From NCBI GenBank assembly GCA_013297755.1, contig JAAFIH010000011.1, positions 51,955 through 115,954 on the forward strand: DNA of 64,000 bases, given 5' to 3'. This stretch comes from Cytophagales bacterium (lineage in GTDB: Bacteria > Bacteroidota > Bacteroidia > Cytophagales > UBA9547). The notes below the pieces were generated by a model. The model saw only the letters and a list, made by a program, of their open reading frames with translations, was not told where the DNA came from and did not search any database. This document shows positions 46,445-56,404 of this stretch, piece by piece (position 1 is the first letter of the stretch; the number at the start of each line of letters is the position of its first letter). The translations under genes were made by a program, and so were the position numbers.

Positions 46445-46926
46445 AGTTCAAAGAAATAATAACGCTGAGCCAAGAACATTATAAGTCTGAATTATTCATT
46501 CAAATACTTGATAATTCATTGATGCCTTATGTAATAATTGATGCTGAAAATTTATTTTCTTATGCCAATTTTTTGTTAAAAAACAAAGATTTGTACTTTG
46601 ATTTTTTAGAATGTATCACTGCTATTGATAATGGTATTGATAAAAATACTTTTGATTTGGTGTACAACTTTTATTCAATAGTTTATCAACATTCATTTGT
46701 TGTAAAAGTAGTTGTTGATAGAAAACAACCCAAAATTTGTTCTTTATCTTCTATCTGGAAAACCGCAAATTGGCATGAAAGAGAAATTTTTGACTTATTT
46801 GGTATCAATTTTGACAATCATCCTGATATGAGACGTATTTTAAATCCTGAAGATTGGCAAGGCTTTCCGCTTCGCAAAGACTATCAAGTTCAATCAGATT
46901 ATCATGGTATAAAAGTTGAATATTAG
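46441..46926 (+). CDS. nuoC: NADH-quinone oxidoreductase subunit C
   Basis: 161 residues of the 30-kDa complex I subunit, part of the peripheral arm. The signature WHEREIFDLFGINFDNHPDM, RRIL and EDWQGFPLRKDY is complete. Other nuo genes are not adjacent; the gene stands behind a START-domain gene. Ends 4 nt inside the convergent coaE. Confidence 0.92.
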   Translation: MKFKEIITLSQEHYKSELFIQILDNSLMPYVIIDAENLFSYANFLLKNKDLYFDFLECITAIDNGIDKNTFDLVYNFYSIVYQHSFVVKVVVDRKQPKICSLSSIWKTANWHEREIFDLFGINFDNHPDMRRILNPEDWQGFPLRKDYQVQSDYHGIKVEY

Positions 46927-47522
46927 TTTTTACTTTTTATTTTTTTATCAATGGCCAAAACTTGAGCTATCACAGATTGTTTTTCGTCATTGATAATCGT
47001 AAAATCAGATTTTGAAATATGTATTTCGTTTTTTTTTTGACTTTCAATAATTGCTAAAATTTGTTTTTCGGTTTTTGTACTATCTCTCTGCAATACTCTT
47101 TTAATTCTAAGCATAGTTGGTGCTTGCACAACGATAGAAAAGTCAATATTGACTTCTAATCCAGCCGAAAATAAAAGGGCTGATTCTTTGATAGCATAAG
47201 GAATATTAGACAAATTTTTAGATTCAAACCATTTTTTTGAGTCCTCAATCACTACAGGATGAACTATTCTATTTAGTTGTGTTAGTAATTCAGGTTTTTC
47301 AAAAATTTTTTTTGAAATATATTCACGATTTAATTTACCACTGTGTAGATATGAATCGTTACCTAAAAGTTGTTTTGTAGCATTTATAATTTCAATATTA
47401 CTTTCTTGCAATAACCTCGATTGTTTATCACTGTCATATACAGGGATTTGCAAAAGTCTAAAAATTTGGCAAACTGTAGATTTTCCAGCCCCAATGCCTC
47501 CAGTAATGCCAACTTTTATCAT
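46923..47522 (-). CDS. coaE: dephospho-CoA kinase
   Basis: 199 residues; the last step of coenzyme A synthesis. Walker A GGIGAGKST at 8-16, then YDSDKQSRLLQ and the LID-like RVLQRDSTKTEKQI. The last gene of the DUF1573-yajC-YbbR-coaE unit conserved in Bacteroidota; overlaps YbbR by 4 nt. Confidence 0.95.
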   Translation of the reverse strand: MIKVGITGGIGAGKSTVCQIFRLLQIPVYDSDKQSRLLQESNIEIINATKQLLGNDSYLHSGKLNREYISKKIFEKPELLTQLNRIVHPVVIEDSKKWFESKNLSNIPYAIKESALLFSAGLEVNIDFSIVVQAPTMLRIKRVLQRDSTKTEKQILAIIESQKKNEIHISKSDFTIINDEKQSVIAQVLAIDKKIKSKN

Positions 47523-48214
47523 TGTTTTTTTGAGATAGAGAAATTTACTTTTACATTGTTATATGCCAATGTAATGTCTGCAGCAGGTCTATAATTTATA
47601 TCAACCATGTCGCTAAAATTTTTTTCAATAAATTGGTCTGGAATCGTAAAAAAAATACTGTCTGGCAAGGCATTTATTTGCTTCTCTGGTCCATTACAAA
47701 CAATGTAAGCTGGATTGATTTCAATCTTACTACTTATTTTAGAACTCGTGGGCAGTGTAAGTTTAGAAACATCTAATTTCAAATAAATTTGTTTAGAGTT
47801 TTTTTTCTGAACGTCAAAATATACATAGTCTTCCATTACTTGAATAATTTTCAAGTCTTTGATTCTATCTTTTAAAATAGGTAGGATTTTGGTTTGGACA
47901 TCTATTTTATTGTTTTCTAAAGCATTAGGAAAAAACAAAATAGGGGTGTTTCCAATGCCCAAAGACCTACTCAATAGCGTCCATCCATACCCAGATACTG
48001 CAATTTTGATATTTTTTTTGCTACTACTATAGTTAATAAATTTTTGATTATCCAATTCTAACTCTATGGGATAACTTATAGTAGTAGCATTATCATGGCT
48101 TAGAGCATTAAAAATCCAAAAAATAAATGAAACGAGCAAACATCCAAAAATTGTAATAATTTTGGACCTTAATTTAATAGAATCCTCAGTTTTATTTATT
48201 TTATTTTTTTCCAA
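47519..48214 (-). CDS. YbbR-like domain protein
   Basis: 231 residues with one N-terminal transmembrane helix (about 20-40) and YbbR-like repeats outside the membrane (LDVSKLTLPTSSKISSKIEI, AYIVCNGPEKQINALPDSIF). In Firmicutes the YbbR protein CdaR regulates a diadenylate cyclase; no such cyclase gene is adjacent here. Between yajC and coaE as usual in this phylum. Confidence 0.8.
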   Translation of the reverse strand: MEKNKINKTEDSIKLRSKIITIFGCLLVSFIFWIFNALSHDNATTISYPIELELDNQKFINYSSSKKNIKIAVSGYGWTLLSRSLGIGNTPILFFPNALENNKIDVQTKILPILKDRIKDLKIIQVMEDYVYFDVQKKNSKQIYLKLDVSKLTLPTSSKISSKIEINPAYIVCNGPEKQINALPDSIFFTIPDQFIEKNFSDMVDINYRPAADITLAYNNVKVNFSISKKQ

Positions 48215-48227
48215 AAATTTAAAATTA

Positions 48228-48533
48228 TTATTTAGAAATTGCTTTTTTACTCAATTCATCAGAAATAGATGATTTTTCAAAAGTGATTTTTACACCTCTG
48301 TCTACATCAACTACTACAGTTTCTGCATTTAGTTCAACTATTTTGCCATGCGCACCACCAATAGTTACTACTTTATCGCCAACTTTTAGGTTTTCTCTAA
48401 AAAGTTTTTGTTCTTTTTGTTTTTTTTGTTGTGGTCGCAACATAAAAAAGTAAAATACTATAATAATAACGCCAATAAAAACTAAATTAGCTATCATATT
48501 GGATTGTGCTTGCAATAATGTAATAAGAAACAT
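48228..48533 (-). CDS. yajC: preprotein translocase subunit YajC
   Basis: 101 residues: one transmembrane helix (about 15-35), then FMLRPQQKKQKEQK and GDKVVTIGGAHGKIVELN, both diagnostic. A partner of SecDF-YidC. Follows DUF1573 with a 16-nt gap. Confidence 0.95.
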   Translation of the reverse strand: MFLITLLQAQSNMIANLVFIGVIIIVFYFFMLRPQQKKQKEQKLFRENLKVGDKVVTIGGAHGKIVELNAETVVVDVDRGVKITFEKSSISDELSKKAISK

Positions 48534-48549
48534 GGAGATTTATTTAAGA

Positions 48550-49002
48550 TTAATTTTTAATTTTATTTTTTGTAGTATCTTTTACTGGTACAACTTTTAC
48601 CTCACCTTTGAGTGAAACATTTGTGATGTTGGGTAAAGTATTTGCAGTAATTGCTATATTTTTGTTTTGCACTCCAGATTTGCCTGTACTATTAAATTTA
48701 ACTTCAATTTTGCCGTTTTCGCCTGGTTTGATGGGTTCTTTGGGCCATTCTGGTATTGTACAACCACAAGAGGCCGAGGCATTTGAAATCAATAGTGGCT
48801 CTTCACTATCATTTTTAAATACAAAAGTGTGTCTTACTGTATCTCCCTGATTGATAGTACCAAAGTTGTATTCAGTTTCTTCAAATAAAATTTTAGCAAA
48901 CTTTTGGTCTTTTTGGTCAATATTATTGTCAGTATTTGTTGATTCTTTTTTACAGCCAAGCAAAAACATCATCACACTTGCAAATATGAATAATTGTTTC
49001 AT
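48550..49002 (-). CDS. DUF1573 lipoprotein
   Basis: 150 residues, lipobox MFLLGC (Cys17). A single DUF1573 Ig-like domain: YNFGTINQGDTVRHTFVFKN, ASCGCTIPEWPKEPIKPG, IAITANT. Envelope protein of unknown function; first gene of the yajC unit. Confidence 0.9.
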   Translation of the reverse strand: MKQLFIFASVMMFLLGCKKESTNTDNNIDQKDQKFAKILFEETEYNFGTINQGDTVRHTFVFKNDSEEPLLISNASASCGCTIPEWPKEPIKPGENGKIEVKFNSTGKSGVQNKNIAITANTLPNITNVSLKGEVKVVPVKDTTKNKIKN

Positions 49003-49433
49003 TTTTTTAAATTATTTGTTTTAAGTTGCAAAAGTATTACATTAATATGAATTATAAAATATTAACATAAATTTATTCATTCAATGGGTGTGTTTTTTTA
49101 CATTTAATACAAATATTCATTTCTACAATACTTTTACGTTCTGTATCAATGAAGTTTAGAAATCGATTAAAAATAGGTTTTAATGCTTCTTTTGAAATTT
49201 ATTATAGATTTTTTATTAGAATATATTTCAATAGTTAATTTATTTACAAGATGTAATATAATTTATTTTTTTACAACACAAATTAATTTATTAATTCTTT
49301 TTTTTGATTTAAAAATATTTTTTATTACCTTGTCAAAAATTAGTTTAATTTCATTTTAAATAAGATTTAATCATAATTTAATTTCATTTTTTTTAAGTAT
49401 TTTATTTAAAAAAATATCTTTAGCAAAAAATAT
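49003..49433. other. AT-rich divergent intergenic region
   Basis: Non-coding as far as I can see, very AT-rich, with runs of T and A. It should hold the promoters of DUF1573 (minus) and asnB (plus), but no box stands out. Confidence 0.4.
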
Positions 49434-51218
49434 ATGTGTCGAATCTCAGGTATTGTAGCAAAAAAGTTTAAAGTTGACTTGTCAAGTTGGGCTTCTCAGA
49501 TGTCAGATGCCATGTTTCGTGGAGGGCCTGATTCTAGTGGAGTGTATGTTTCTGATACCGAGAATGTAGCTTTTTCGCATCGTAGATTGTCTATTTTGGA
49601 TTTAAGTTCGGCAGGACATCAACCCATGTTTTCTAACGATCATCAATTTGTAGTTACTTTCAACGGAGAAATTTATAATTTTAAATCTATAAAAAACAAA
49701 CTTATTGAGCTTGGATATTTTTTTAAAACTAATACAGACACAGAAGTAATCATTTATGCTTTTATGGCTTGGGGTGTAGATTCGTTTGGCGTATTTGAAG
49801 GTATGTTTGCATTTGCAATTCATGATATTATTCAAAATAAAATTTATATTGCAAGAGATAGTATAGGTATAAAACCATTGTATTATTTCAACGATTCCAA
49901 TTACTTTATTTTCTCTTCAGAAGTTAGGGCTTTCAAAACATTGCCAATACTATATAATGAAAACGAAAATTGGAAAATTTATATGCTTCTTTTTGGACAT
50001 ATCCCAGAACCATATACCACCCTTAAAGGCGTTTTTTCATTGCCAAAAGGCAATTATTTGGTGTATGATTGTAATAAAAATTTCTTTTTTATAAAATCTT
50101 ATATTGTTGAAAAAAATACAGTTGTTGATATAAGAAACATACATATTCAAATCAACGAAACCTTACGAAATGCAGTAGAAGCACATCTCATTTCTGATGC
50201 ACCTTTGGGTGTTTTTTTGAGTGGGGGCATAGATTCTAGTTTATTATCAATTATTGCAGCTGATTTTAAACCCAAAGAATTAAAAACATTATCTATTAAT
50301 TTTGAAAACAAAGAATATAACGAAACAGAGTATCAGGATATAATAGTTGAAAAAATAAAGAGTAATCATACCAAATATATTGTTACAAAATCACAATTTG
50401 AAAACTCAATTTGTGATGTTTTCAAAGCCATGGATCAGCCCTCAGCAGATGGTGTAAATAGCTATTTTGTATCAATGGCCGCTAAAGAAGTAGGGCTAAA
50501 AGCTGTACTTTCTGGGCTTGGAGCAGACGAACTTTTGGGGGGGTATCCATCGTTTTCTAGAGCCAATTTTTTGTATATTTTTCAAAGTTTAATTCCAAAT
50601 TTTGTTTTTAATTTTGCGTATTTATCAAATAAATATAAAACAAGAAAAATATCATTTCTTACTTTAGACGATGATATTGGTGTATATTTACTACAAAGAG
50701 GTATCTTTTCAATCAAAGATGTAGCACAAATTCTCAAAATTGATCAACAAGTTGTATCAAATTGTATTGAAAATTTGTTTATTGATTTTTACACCAAAGA
50801 ATTATCGCCTTTTGATAAAACTATTTGGCAAGAATCTAATTTATACATGCAAAATCAGTTGCTCAAAGATTCTGATGTGATGAGCATGTGGCATGGGGTT
50901 GAGATGCGAGTGCCATTTTTGGATGCAAATTTTGGGCATCTTTGCAAAAATATTGATTATAAACTAAAACAAGGAAATAAGCCAAAATCACTCCTAATAG
51001 ATAGTTTTAGAGTTGAATTACCCGAAAAAATTTGGAATAGAGCCAAAAAAGGTTTTACATTCCCTTTTCAAGAATGGTTTAAAGATTTGTCAAATGTTGA
51101 AACTTTTTATATCAACAACCCACATTTAAAAAATATTTTTATAGAATTTAAAAAAGGAAACGTACATTGGTCGCGTATTTGGGCTATATATGTAGCTTAT
51201 AATTGGAATAATTTATGA
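49434..51218 (+). CDS. asnB: asparagine synthase (glutamine-hydrolysing)
   Basis: 594 residues. N-terminal glutaminase with nucleophile Cys2 (MCRISGIVAKKF) and FRGGPDSSG; synthetase PP-loop LSGGIDSS near residue 263; then GLGADELLGGYP. It may make asparagine or amidate a surface polymer, as its partner is a glycosyltransferase (ATGA overlap). Confidence 0.9.
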   Translation: MCRISGIVAKKFKVDLSSWASQMSDAMFRGGPDSSGVYVSDTENVAFSHRRLSILDLSSAGHQPMFSNDHQFVVTFNGEIYNFKSIKNKLIELGYFFKTNTDTEVIIYAFMAWGVDSFGVFEGMFAFAIHDIIQNKIYIARDSIGIKPLYYFNDSNYFIFSSEVRAFKTLPILYNENENWKIYMLLFGHIPEPYTTLKGVFSLPKGNYLVYDCNKNFFFIKSYIVEKNTVVDIRNIHIQINETLRNAVEAHLISDAPLGVFLSGGIDSSLLSIIAADFKPKELKTLSINFENKEYNETEYQDIIVEKIKSNHTKYIVTKSQFENSICDVFKAMDQPSADGVNSYFVSMAAKEVGLKAVLSGLGADELLGGYPSFSRANFLYIFQSLIPNFVFNFAYLSNKYKTRKISFLTLDDDIGVYLLQRGIFSIKDVAQILKIDQQVVSNCIENLFIDFYTKELSPFDKTIWQESNLYMQNQLLKDSDVMSMWHGVEMRVPFLDANFGHLCKNIDYKLKQGNKPKSLLIDSFRVELPEKIWNRAKKGFTFPFQEWFKDLSNVETFYINNPHLKNIFIEFKKGNVHWSRIWAIYVAYNWNNL

Positions 51219-52321
51219 GAATTTCTTTTTTATACTTACGTTCTTTTTCAAAAACGGGCGGCATAGAAAAATTCAACAAGCTATTTATGCTTTCATTACA
51301 AAATATTACTACTCGTAATAATTTTATATTTAAGTGTATTTCTGCCTATGATACGTCTTGCGACAAAAATTACTTAAATCCTAGATTTTTTAAAGGATTT
51401 GATAAGAATAAAATAGTATTTACACTTTATACACTGATTGATGCTAGAAAAAGAGATATAATCATACTTGCACATATCAATTTAGCTCTTATTGGAGTAA
51501 TAATCAAGCTGTTTTGGCCTCAAAAAAAAGTATTTTTAATTGTTCATGGCATTGAAGTATGGCAAAAACAGACTTATTTCAAAAAATTGATTTTATACAA
51601 AGCTGACAAAATATTATCGGTAAGTGAGTTTACAAAAAGTATAATTCTTGAAAACTACCCACTACCAAGCAGTAAATTTAGTATTTTTCCTAATACTTTT
51701 GATCCATTTTTTTCTTGGCCTAACGAGTTTGTCAAAAACCAAGAACTATTAAAAAAGTACAAAATAGATGCTCAATCAAAGGTTTTGATTACAGTAGCTA
51801 GATTAGAATTTAGCGAAAAATACAAAGGATATGACAAAGTTTTAGAATCTTTACCTGTATTGGTTCAAAAGTTTCCAGATGTAATATATATGATTGTAGG
51901 GAAAGCAGATGGTCAAGAATTGTTGAGAATTACTGATATTATAGAAAAATATAATATTCAAAAATATGTTAGGTTGATCGGCTTTGTGCCAGATGTGGCT
52001 TTAATCGATCATTATCTACTTGGAGATATTTTTGTGATGCCAAGCAAAAAAGAGGGGTTTGGTATTGTATTTATTGAAGCTGTATTGTGTGGACTTAGGG
52101 TTATTGTGGGCAATAAAGATGCCAGTAGAGAGGCCGTATTGGATGGCAAAGTAGGTTTAATGGTTAATCCAGATTCTGTCAAAGAAATTGAAGAGGGTTT
52201 AGATTATTATTTAACCAATCCGCTTTCTAAATGGCAAAAACAAAAAAATATATCAGAAGTAAATCATGCTTTCAATATTGAAACTTTTGAAAATAGATTA
52301 CTTAATGTGTTGATAAGTTAG
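51215..52321 (+). CDS. family 4 glycosyltransferase
   Basis: 368 residues, GT-B fold. Donor-side motif PSKKEGFGIVFIEAVLCGLR contains the EX7E pair. The N-terminal GGIEKFN loop is the GT4 acceptor-side glycine motif. Substrate unknown; probably a capsule or lipopolysaccharide sugar. Translationally coupled to asnB. Confidence 0.88.
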   Translation: MRISFLYLRSFSKTGGIEKFNKLFMLSLQNITTRNNFIFKCISAYDTSCDKNYLNPRFFKGFDKNKIVFTLYTLIDARKRDIIILAHINLALIGVIIKLFWPQKKVFLIVHGIEVWQKQTYFKKLILYKADKILSVSEFTKSIILENYPLPSSKFSIFPNTFDPFFSWPNEFVKNQELLKKYKIDAQSKVLITVARLEFSEKYKGYDKVLESLPVLVQKFPDVIYMIVGKADGQELLRITDIIEKYNIQKYVRLIGFVPDVALIDHYLLGDIFVMPSKKEGFGIVFIEAVLCGLRVIVGNKDASREAVLDGKVGLMVNPDSVKEIEEGLDYYLTNPLSKWQKQKNISEVNHAFNIETFENRLLNVLIS

Positions 52322-52349
52322 CATTTTTTTTTTGTTAGTTTGAAAAATT

Positions 52350-53513
52350 ATGACAAATAATGAATCACAAAAAGTAATTTTTCAGCCTTCTTTTTTTCAA
52401 AAAAACTTGAAAGGCGACCCTATTATTTGGGGAGTGGCAATATGTTTGGCTATCATTAGTATTATTACAACATACTCGGCTGCTGGTGCTCATGCTTTTC
52501 GTAAGTTTGGTGGAAATACCGAAATTCCTTTGTTTAAACAAATGTTTTATATTTTTTTATGTTTTATCATGATGTGGCTTGCCCACAAAATAGATTATAG
52601 ATATTATGGAAAAATAGCTTTAATATGTTTAGTAATAGCAGTGCCCTTACTTTTGATGACAAAATTTTTTGGTACAAATGTCAATTCTGCCTCACGTTGG
52701 CTACGTATCCCTTTGGTAGGAATTACTTTTCAACCTTCTGATTTGGCCAAGTTTTCTTTAATTGCTTACCTCTCTAGTATTCTTGCCAAAAAACAGCAAG
52801 TAATTACAGAACTAAAAACTTTAGAAGATATCAAAGACACTTTTGTGCCTATGCTTTGTTGGACAGGAGCCATTTGTGGTCTCATTTTGTGGTCTAACGC
52901 ATCCAATGGAATTGTACTTTTTGCTACTTGTATGCTGTTGATGATTATTGGTAGAGTTCCTTTCAAATACTTAATGATTTTGTGTTTGATAGGCATGATG
53001 GCTGGTGGTGTGGCTTTGTTTAATGGGCAAAGAGCTAAAACATTTATGAAACGTATAGAACGATTTACATCTAACAAACAAAGTGATATTCCTTACCAAT
53101 TAGAACATTCCTATATCGCTATTGCCACTGGTGGGTTGGTGGGTAAAGGACCTGGCAATAGCACAGAACGTAATTTTTTGCCAGAAGCATTTTCTGATTT
53201 TATTTATGCCATCATTATAGAAGAATATGGGCTTTTGGGCGGGATAGTGGTGTTATTTTTGTTTTTGGTATTATTGTATAGAGGCATGGTTACAGTGGCC
53301 AATAGTGAGAGAGCATTTGGTGGATTATTATCAGCTGGACTTAGTTTTGCACTTTTTATGCAAGCATTTGTAAATATGGGGGTGGCTGTAGGTCTAGGCC
53401 CTGTTACTGGATTACCATTGCCATTAGTGAGCATGGGTGGTACAAGTTTACTTTTTACGGGAATTTCGATTGGCATTATACTTAGTGTAAGCAAAGGCGA
53501 AGTAGAAGAGTAG
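52350..53513 (+). CDS. ftsW: septal peptidoglycan polymerase FtsW
   Basis: 387 residues, about ten transmembrane helices, SEDS family: lipid II glycosyltransferase of the divisome. Signatures: SASRWLRIPLVGITFQPSD, EHSYIAIATGGLVGKGPGNS, LPLPLVSMGGTSLL. Sequence favours FtsW over RodA. It stands outside the usual mur/fts cluster. Confidence 0.9.
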   Translation: MTNNESQKVIFQPSFFQKNLKGDPIIWGVAICLAIISIITTYSAAGAHAFRKFGGNTEIPLFKQMFYIFLCFIMMWLAHKIDYRYYGKIALICLVIAVPLLLMTKFFGTNVNSASRWLRIPLVGITFQPSDLAKFSLIAYLSSILAKKQQVITELKTLEDIKDTFVPMLCWTGAICGLILWSNASNGIVLFATCMLLMIIGRVPFKYLMILCLIGMMAGGVALFNGQRAKTFMKRIERFTSNKQSDIPYQLEHSYIAIATGGLVGKGPGNSTERNFLPEAFSDFIYAIIIEEYGLLGGIVVLFLFLVLLYRGMVTVANSERAFGGLLSAGLSFALFMQAFVNMGVAVGLGPVTGLPLPLVSMGGTSLLFTGISIGIILSVSKGEVEE

Positions 53514-53595
53514 TTGGCAAACAAAGACCATTATGTATATTTAATGTAATTCGTATATTTTATTCATACTGATAAAAAATCACATGTTTATTAAC

Positions 53596-54876
53596 TTACT
53601 TTAACTCAAAATACTTTTTAAATACCTTTAAAAATCGACCTATTTCATCAAAAGTATTATACAGCGGCACAGGTGCCAATCTAATTACATTAGGGTTTCG
53701 CCAATCTACAATGATTGAATTAGAATGTAAGTAATCATATAATTTTCGGCCATTTTTTGTAACTAAAATAGAGATTTGGCAGCCAAAACTACCATCTTCT
53801 TTTGGCGTTATGATTTCAAAATTGCTATTTTCATAATTAGCTTTGCACCACTCTAAACCTTGTCGCAAAATTTTGTGCATTAAAATACTTTTTTTTATTA
53901 ATAATGGCATTCCAACAGCATTAAATATGTCAAGAGAGGCCTCTAATGAAGCTATACTAAATACTGGCACATTACTCAACTGCCAAGCATCGGCACCAAA
54001 AGCTGGCTCAAATGTTTTTTTCATCTCAAACCTTTGGTCTGCTTTGCAACCCCACCATCCTTCAAAACGTGGAATTTGAGAATCTAAGAAATGTTTTTTG
54101 TTAATATAAACCCCAGAAACACCTCCAGGCCCAGCATTTAAGTATTTGTAACTACACCAAGTTGCAAAATCAATATCATATTCACTCATTTTTAGATGAA
54201 TATTACCAATAGCATGTGCTAAATCAAAACCAATAGTAATATTATTATCTTTTGCTACCGAAGAAATCTTTTTTAGATCTAAAACCTGACCAGTATAATA
54301 ATTTACAGCTCCAAGTAATATTATTGCAATTTCATCTTTGTTTTTTAAAATTGAATTTATTATATCTTCTGTAGTGAAAACACCATTTTTTAACGAATTT
54401 TCAATTTCTATGATAGCGTTTTGGGGATTATAACCATGAAATTTTGCTTGCGAATCTACTATATATTGATCAGAAGGAAAAGCACCCTTTTCGATTAAAA
54501 TTTTGTATTTTTTTGGCGTTGGTCTGTAAAAAGAAACCATTAATAAATGTAAATTAACAGAAAGTGAATTCATTACAGTTATCTCACTTGGTTCTGCCAT
54601 AATTAAATGAGCCAACATTAAACTTGCTTTTTCATGAAAACTGACCCAAGGTTTCGATTTTTTAAAATGTCCTTCTACACCTAGATCTTGCCAGTCATTC
54701 AATTCATCAATAATGTATTGATTAGTAGATTTTGGTTTTAAACCTAAAGAGTTTCCGCAAAAATAAATTACCTCTTTTTTAGTAATATTTTTCTTTAAAT
54801 CAGAAAATTTATTTCTATAATCTAATATATTATCGGAATTGTGCAAAAATTGAATTTGCTCTATTATATTTTTCAA
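53596..54876 (-). CDS. kynU: kynureninase
   Basis: 426 residues; PLP enzyme that splits kynurenine to anthranilate and alanine (tryptophan degradation or NAD synthesis). Markers: YFCGNSLGLKPKST, LGVEGHF, FDLAHAIGN (Asp218), PLP lysine Lys244 in WCSYKYLNAGPGGVSG. No other kynurenine-pathway gene is nearby. Confidence 0.94.
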   Translation of the reverse strand: MKNIIEQIQFLHNSDNILDYRNKFSDLKKNITKKEVIYFCGNSLGLKPKSTNQYIIDELNDWQDLGVEGHFKKSKPWVSFHEKASLMLAHLIMAEPSEITVMNSLSVNLHLLMVSFYRPTPKKYKILIEKGAFPSDQYIVDSQAKFHGYNPQNAIIEIENSLKNGVFTTEDIINSILKNKDEIAIILLGAVNYYTGQVLDLKKISSVAKDNNITIGFDLAHAIGNIHLKMSEYDIDFATWCSYKYLNAGPGGVSGVYINKKHFLDSQIPRFEGWWGCKADQRFEMKKTFEPAFGADAWQLSNVPVFSIASLEASLDIFNAVGMPLLIKKSILMHKILRQGLEWCKANYENSNFEIITPKEDGSFGCQISILVTKNGRKLYDYLHSNSIIVDWRNPNVIRLAPVPLYNTFDEIGRFLKVFKKYFELK

Positions 54877-54943
54877 AATTTTTCTATTTTTAGACTTACT
54901 TTTTTATTAATTTTAGGATAAATAGTACAAACCAACCAAAATT

Positions 54944-55069
54944 ATGAAAATCAACTCAACTTTAATCGAAAACAATTTAGTTTTTTTGTTAAAAATGTCT
55001 GCTTTAATATTTGTATTATTTTTAGCTACATTAAATAATACTATAAATTTAGAAAAATATTTCTTTTAG
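54944..55069 (+). CDS. possible 41-residue membrane peptide
   Basis: An ATG-started frame of 41 codons with one hydrophobic helix (MSALIFVLFLATL). It lies between kynU and ispD on the ispD strand. There is no homology to offer; it may be chance in AT-rich DNA. Confidence 0.25.
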   Translation: MKINSTLIENNLVFLLKMSALIFVLFLATLNNTINLEKYFF

Positions 55070-55149
55070 TCAGCTTTGTTATTGTATTTTTGTATATCTA
55101 TCTTTTAATCATTTAATGATTAGAGTATTAAAATTTTAATATCCAAGAT

Positions 55150-55836
55150 TTGAATACAAAAAAAGCTGTCATCATAGTAGCTGGAGGCTCGGGTTCTCGT
55201 ATGGGTACTGATGTACCTAAGCAGTTCTTGCCCTTTGCCAACAACACTGTTTTGATGCATACTATTAGCCGTTTTTATGATTTTGATAGAGATATTTTTA
55301 TATGTATTGTTTTGCCTGAAAATCAATTTTTTTTATGGCAAAATTTATGTGAAAAGTATCAGTTTGGTTTACCTCATGTCATTGTGGCTGGGGGTAATAC
55401 AAGATTTCAGTCAGTTAAAAATGGGTTAGACGCTATCCCATTTATTGATGGTTTTGTTGCAGTTCATGATGGGGTAAGACCTCTAGTTTCTCCAAAACTT
55501 ATTCAAGATTGTTTTGAGTTTGCCAAGCAACATGGAAACGCCATAGCGGCCGTAAAACCCAAGGATTCGATTAGGCGATTAATCTCAAACAATGTTGGTT
55601 TAAATACAATTAGTGTACATAGAAATGACTATTTTTTGGTGCAAACTCCACAAATATTTTCTATCCAAGATATTAAACTGGCTTATCAAACCCAAGAATT
55701 ACCTACCTTTACAGACGATGCTTCAGTGATGGAAGCCAAGGGACATAGTATTTTTTTGGTTGATGGTGAATACAAAAATATTAAAATTACAACTCCTGAT
55801 GATTTAGTGTTAGCAAATGCGTTGTTAAACTTTTAG
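55150..55836 (+). CDS. ispD: 2-C-methyl-D-erythritol 4-phosphate cytidylyltransferase
   Basis: 228 residues; third step of the MEP isoprenoid pathway. CTP-binding loop AGGSGSRMG at 11-19 with Lys24 (PKQFL), then VHDGVRPLVSP, AAVKPKDSIR and TDDASVMEA. Start is TTG 55150; the protein begins at the usual place. Confidence 0.95.
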   Translation: MNTKKAVIIVAGGSGSRMGTDVPKQFLPFANNTVLMHTISRFYDFDRDIFICIVLPENQFFLWQNLCEKYQFGLPHVIVAGGNTRFQSVKNGLDAIPFIDGFVAVHDGVRPLVSPKLIQDCFEFAKQHGNAIAAVKPKDSIRRLISNNVGLNTISVHRNDYFLVQTPQIFSIQDIKLAYQTQELPTFTDDASVMEAKGHSIFLVDGEYKNIKITTPDDLVLANALLNF

Positions 55837-55845
55837 AAATAGCTT

Positions 55846-56259
55846 ATGGACGAACTTACCCTTACTACACCTGCATTATTATTTCCTACCATGTCTTTGT
55901 TGTTATTGGCTTATACCAATAGATATGTGGCCATAAGTAATAGAATTAGGGTTTTGCACGCTCAATACAAAGAGGCCAAAAATCAAACTATTTTAAGTCA
56001 AATTAAAATCTTAAAGCAAAGAATCCAACTTATCAGAGATATGCAGCTTGCAGGCATTACTTGTATGTTTTTTGCGGCTTTTACTATGTTTTTGGTATTT
56101 GTAAATATCAAAATGTATGCTACTATTACTTTTACAATAAGCCTTTTGATTTTGATGGTTTCGTTGAGTATGTCGGCTTATGAAATTATCTTATCCAATA
56201 AAGCACTATATATTCAGATAAAAGATTTAGAAAGCGAGGCTTATACAGATACAATGTAG
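55846..56259 (+). CDS. DUF2721 membrane protein
   Basis: 137 residues with three or so transmembrane helices and a charged helix-loop (NRIRVLHAQYKEAKN) after the first, typical of DUF2721. Unknown function. It follows ispD by 9 nt and is probably co-transcribed. Confidence 0.8.
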   Translation: MDELTLTTPALLFPTMSLLLLAYTNRYVAISNRIRVLHAQYKEAKNQTILSQIKILKQRIQLIRDMQLAGITCMFFAAFTMFLVFVNIKMYATITFTISLLILMVSLSMSAYEIILSNKALYIQIKDLESEAYTDTM

Positions 56260-56404
56260 TAAATAGTGGTTTTATATTACAAAAAAAATCTAATTGATTT
56301 TAATTTTAAAATAGCATTTTATTAGGACAATGAAGCAAAAGTAGCATTTTATGGCACAAAACCAAAGGGAGTGATTTGAAAGCCATTTGAGCTAATGGAA
56401 TAAA

